64,000 nucleotides of DNA from NCBI GenBank assembly GCA_016931515.1, contig JAFGEQ010000019.1, positions 96,700 to 160,699 on the forward strand, written 5' to 3'. The notes under the pieces were generated by a model, which made no database searches, was not told the origin of the DNA, and saw nothing but the letters and a program-made list of their open reading frames with translations. A program made the position numbers and the translations under genes. Each line of letters starts with the position of its first letter. Within the stretch, counting starts at the first letter, position 1. The DNA is from a candidate division CSSED10-310 bacterium (GTDB lineage: Bacteria; CSSED10-310). This document shows, one piece after another, positions 61,945 to 64,000 of the stretch.

Positions 61945-62626
61945 TAAACTGATGGAGATCCGAAATCTTCACAAGAGCTATCAGACGCCGCATGGTGATG
62001 TCGAAGTCCTGAAAGATATCTCCTTCACAATTCGTAAGGGGGAGATCGTCGCTATTACTGGAACCAGCGGCGTTGGTAAGTCAACATTGCTGCATCTGAT
62101 GGGCGGTTTGGACAGACCCACACTGGGTACTATTCTGTTTAATGGCAAGTCGATCTTCAATATGTCGGACCGAGAATTAGCGGGGTTTCGCAATCGGGCA
62201 GTCGGTTTTGTCTTTCAATTTCATCACCTGCTCCCTGAATTCACTGCACTTGAAAATGTTGCTATGCCGCTGTTGATGAGGAAAAATCATGTTCGATTAC
62301 GCGCATTGGATGAAGCAGAATCCATCTTGAATGAAGTCGGATTATCCCATAGACTGAAGCATCTGCCCGCCCAATTGTCGGGGGGTGAGCAGCAACGGGT
62401 TGCAATCGCCCGATCCATGGTGACGTCACCTGCACTTGTGCTCGCTGATGAACCAACAGGGAACCTGGATAGCACTACCGGACGTTTAGTATTTGAGGTG
62501 ATCTGCAACCTGAACCGGAAGTTTCATGTAACTTTTGTCGTTGCATCACACGATATGGAATTGGCACGATCTTCGCATAGATGTTTAAAGATGCTTTCCG
62601 GTTCCGTCGCAGAGGATAAGCCATGA
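61937..62626 (+). CDS. lolD: Lipoprotein-releasing ATPase LolD
   Basis: ATP-binding subunit of the Lol exporter. Walker [10 protein letters not shown], the LolD/MacB-type loop [18 protein letters not shown], signature [15 protein letters not shown] and [11 protein letters not shown] are intact. Start at 61937 overlaps the permease stop by 8 bp; in-frame sequence further upstream belongs to lolC/E. 229 residues, normal size. Confidence 0.95.
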   Translation: MSDKLMEIRNLHKSYQTPHGDVEVLKDISFTIRKGEIVAITGTSGVGKSTLLHLMGGLDRPTLGTILFNGKSIFNMSDRELAGFRNRAVGFVFQFHHLLPEFTALENVAMPLLMRKNHVRLRALDEAESILNEVGLSHRLKHLPAQLSGGEQQRVAIARSMVTSPALVLADEPTGNLDSTTGRLVFEVICNLNRKFHVTFVVASHDMELARSSHRCLKMLSGSVAEDKP

Positions 62627-62703
62627 ACGGAGGCCGAGACGGATGATTGGATCGGATGGACAGATGAACCGATTATTCGGTTACAGGGATAAGGAGACGC
62701 TTG

Positions 62704-64000
62704 ATGTTTGAAAAATTTACCGAGAGAGCCCGGCTTGTGATTGTTCTCGCCAAAAGTGAGGCGGAACGGCTGAAGCATGATCGGCTGGATACGGAGCATC
62801 TGTTATTGGGTTTGATCAAGGAGGGTGGAGGCATTGCGACTCGAGCGCTTCAGAAGATGAATGTCAATCCCAACTCCCTGCAACTGCAGCTTGAACGTCG
62901 GTTGGTGATCGGTAATCGGGTGGCTTACCAGAGAGAACTGCCATTTTCTGAATTAGCTAAAAGAGTGCTGGAAGGAGCAATGATTGAAGCTCGGGAACTT
63001 GGTCATAACTATATCGACACGGAGCACCTGTTGCTGGGGATGGTACGTGAACGCCACGGAATGGCCGGAAAAATTCTCCGGGATGTCGGTGTTACGCTGG
63101 ATACATTGCGTGAAGTTATTCTGGAGATGCTCAATCCGGTCAAGGGAACCGATAAATCAAAAGAAAAGAGTGCAACCCCGGCTCTGGATGCATTCGGTCG
63201 GGATTTGACCCGGATGGCTCTTGAGCATCAGTTGGATCCGGTTATCGGAAGAGTTGATGAGATTACGCGGGTTATCCAGATCCTTTGTCGCCGCCAGAAA
63301 AACAATCCCGTTCTAGTGGGAGATCCCGGTGTAGGAAAAACGGCGATTGTAGAAGGGTTGGCTCTAAAAATTATAACCGGTGATATTCCGGAATCACTTG
63401 CTGACCGACGGATCATCAGTCTGGATTTGGCAGCCCTCGTTGCGGGTACCAAGTATCGCGGTCAATTTGAGGAGCGTCTGCAGACGGTTTTGAAAGAGCT
63501 TCGAGATGCGAAAAATGTGATTATTTTTATCGACGAGCTTCACACATTGGTGGGTGCTGGAGCGGCGGAAGGATCGATCGATGCATCCAATATGCTGAAA
63601 CCGTCGCTGTCGCGAGGGGAGATTCAGTGCATCGGTGCGACGACGCAGGATGAATATCGCAAGCATATCGAAAAGGATGGTGCTTTGGAGCGCAGGTTTC
63701 AGACGGTCAGGGTCCTCGCACCCTCGGTATCAGAAACTGTAAGAATTTTGCAGGGATTGAAAAGCCAGTATGAAAAACACCACAATGCGGTCTATACTGA
63801 TGACGCAATTGTCGCTGCCGTGCAGATGGCGGATCGGTACATTTCGGACCGACAACTCCCTGACAAGGCTATTGACGTAATTGATGAGGCCGGTGCAAGG
63901 CGTCGTCTCAATGCGGCTCGGGAACCGGATGAGTTAAAGGAGATTGAGCATCGCATCCAGGAAATTGAGCGGGATGTTGAAGAATCTCTGAAGGAATCCA
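62704..64000 (+). CDS. clpC: ClpC-type ATP-dependent protease regulatory subunit, 3' end outside window
   Basis: Hsp100 unfoldase that feeds ClpP. The first 145 residues form two Clp-N repeats (ARLVIVLAKSEAERL and LDTEHLLLGL, then IDTEHLLLGM). The first AAA+ domain has Walker A GDPGVGKTA (near residue 206), Walker B IIFIDELH and DRYISDRQLPDKAIDVIDEA. The window ends in the middle region (LKEIEHRIQEIERDVEE), which looks like the UVR-motif linker of ClpC rather than ClpA. AAGGAG precedes the ATG by six bases. 432 codons are visible and the frame runs off the right edge. Confidence 0.93.
   Translation, partial: MFEKFTERARLVIVLAKSEAERLKHDRLDTEHLLLGLIKEGGGIATRALQKMNVNPNSLQLQLERRLVIGNRVAYQRELPFSELAKRVLEGAMIEARELGHNYIDTEHLLLGMVRERHGMAGKILRDVGVTLDTLREVILEMLNPVKGTDKSKEKSATPALDAFGRDLTRMALEHQLDPVIGRVDEITRVIQILCRRQKNNPVLVGDPGVGKTAIVEGLALKIITGDIPESLADRRIISLDLAALVAGTKYRGQFEERLQTVLKELRDAKNVIIFIDELHTLVGAGAAEGSIDASNMLKPSLSRGEIQCIGATTQDEYRKHIEKDGALERRFQTVRVLAPSVSETVRILQGLKSQYEKHHNAVYTDDAIVAAVQMADRYISDRQLPDKAIDVIDEAGARRRLNAAREPDELKEIEHRIQEIERDVEESLKES

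Noticed and set aside
1..64000. tRNA, rRNA, CRISPR arrays, transposases, integrases, attachment sites
   Set aside because: None recognised on reading both strands; a covariance-model search (tRNAscan, Rfam) would be needed to exclude small RNAs.

Overview
The window looks like chromosomal DNA of a diderm (Gram-negative) bacterium. It encodes LPS assembly (LptE), lipoprotein maturation and sorting (Lnt, LolCD), a heptosyltransferase-like GT9 enzyme, DsbD and a SurA-like chaperone. Base composition and codon use look even throughout. I see no tRNA or rRNA gene, insertion sequence, phage gene or CRISPR array. Gene content (DUF4388/J-domain protein, tricorn-type peptidase, PhaR/phasin pair, APS kinase beside several alkaline-phosphatase-superfamily genes) suggests a deltaproteobacterium-like or candidate-phylum lineage. 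The window alone does not settle the phylum.

Layout. 1-9.2 kb: a truncated sensor histidine kinase, a tricorn-type protease on the minus strand, then a plus-strand run of a GalT-like enzyme, a membrane GT39-type glycosyltransferase and a GT9 transferase. 9.2-16.4 kb (minus): an NrnA-type DHH phosphatase/nanoRNase, a carbohydrate ABC importer (binding protein and two permeases, no ATPase), an exported two-module GATase-like protein and a YdjM-type membrane hydrolase. 16.5-29.1 kb (minus) is the most distinctive region. It holds four alkaline-phosphatase-superfamily phosphodiesterase-like genes, a giant fusion of a flippase-like membrane domain to a sulfatase-fold domain, ATP sulfurylase, APS kinase and a PHP phosphoesterase of the pAp-phosphatase type. 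Several of these proteins, including the APS kinase, end in the same short LGYL/LGYI tail. 29.2-32.1 kb (minus): a phasin-like protein and its PhaR regulator, then a DegT aminotransferase and a VanZ-like protein.

32.2-40.9 kb: a mannose-activation pair (cupin and ManC), a SurA-like PPIase, a DUF1573 protein with a partner, DsbD, thioredoxin and a DUF4388/J-domain/TPR protein. 41-43 kb (minus): an EF-G-like GTPase. 43.2-54.7 kb (plus): dtd, a DUF362 ferredoxin protein, xseAB, a flippase-like membrane protein, leuS-lptE and a Wzm/Wzt polysaccharide exporter with two small unknown proteins and a GT4 transferase. 54.8-57.1 kb (minus): a GT39-like membrane protein and a Ser-rich exported protein. 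57.2-64 kb (plus): a NifU-domain protein, a tetraheme-type cytochrome lipoprotein, lnt, prfB with a programmed +1 frameshift, lolC/E, lolD and the 5' part of clpC.

How the parts may work together (inference). Much of the window serves envelope and glycan construction: sugar activation, glycosyl transfer, ABC export, lipid flipping and lipoprotein sorting. The 16.5-29 kb island can make PAPS from sulfate and remove the by-product pAp, yet it encodes neither PAPS reductase nor a recognisable sulfotransferase. That points to sulfation, or an unusual use of PAPS, linked to the membrane or periplasmic phospho/sulfo-ester enzymes encoded beside it.
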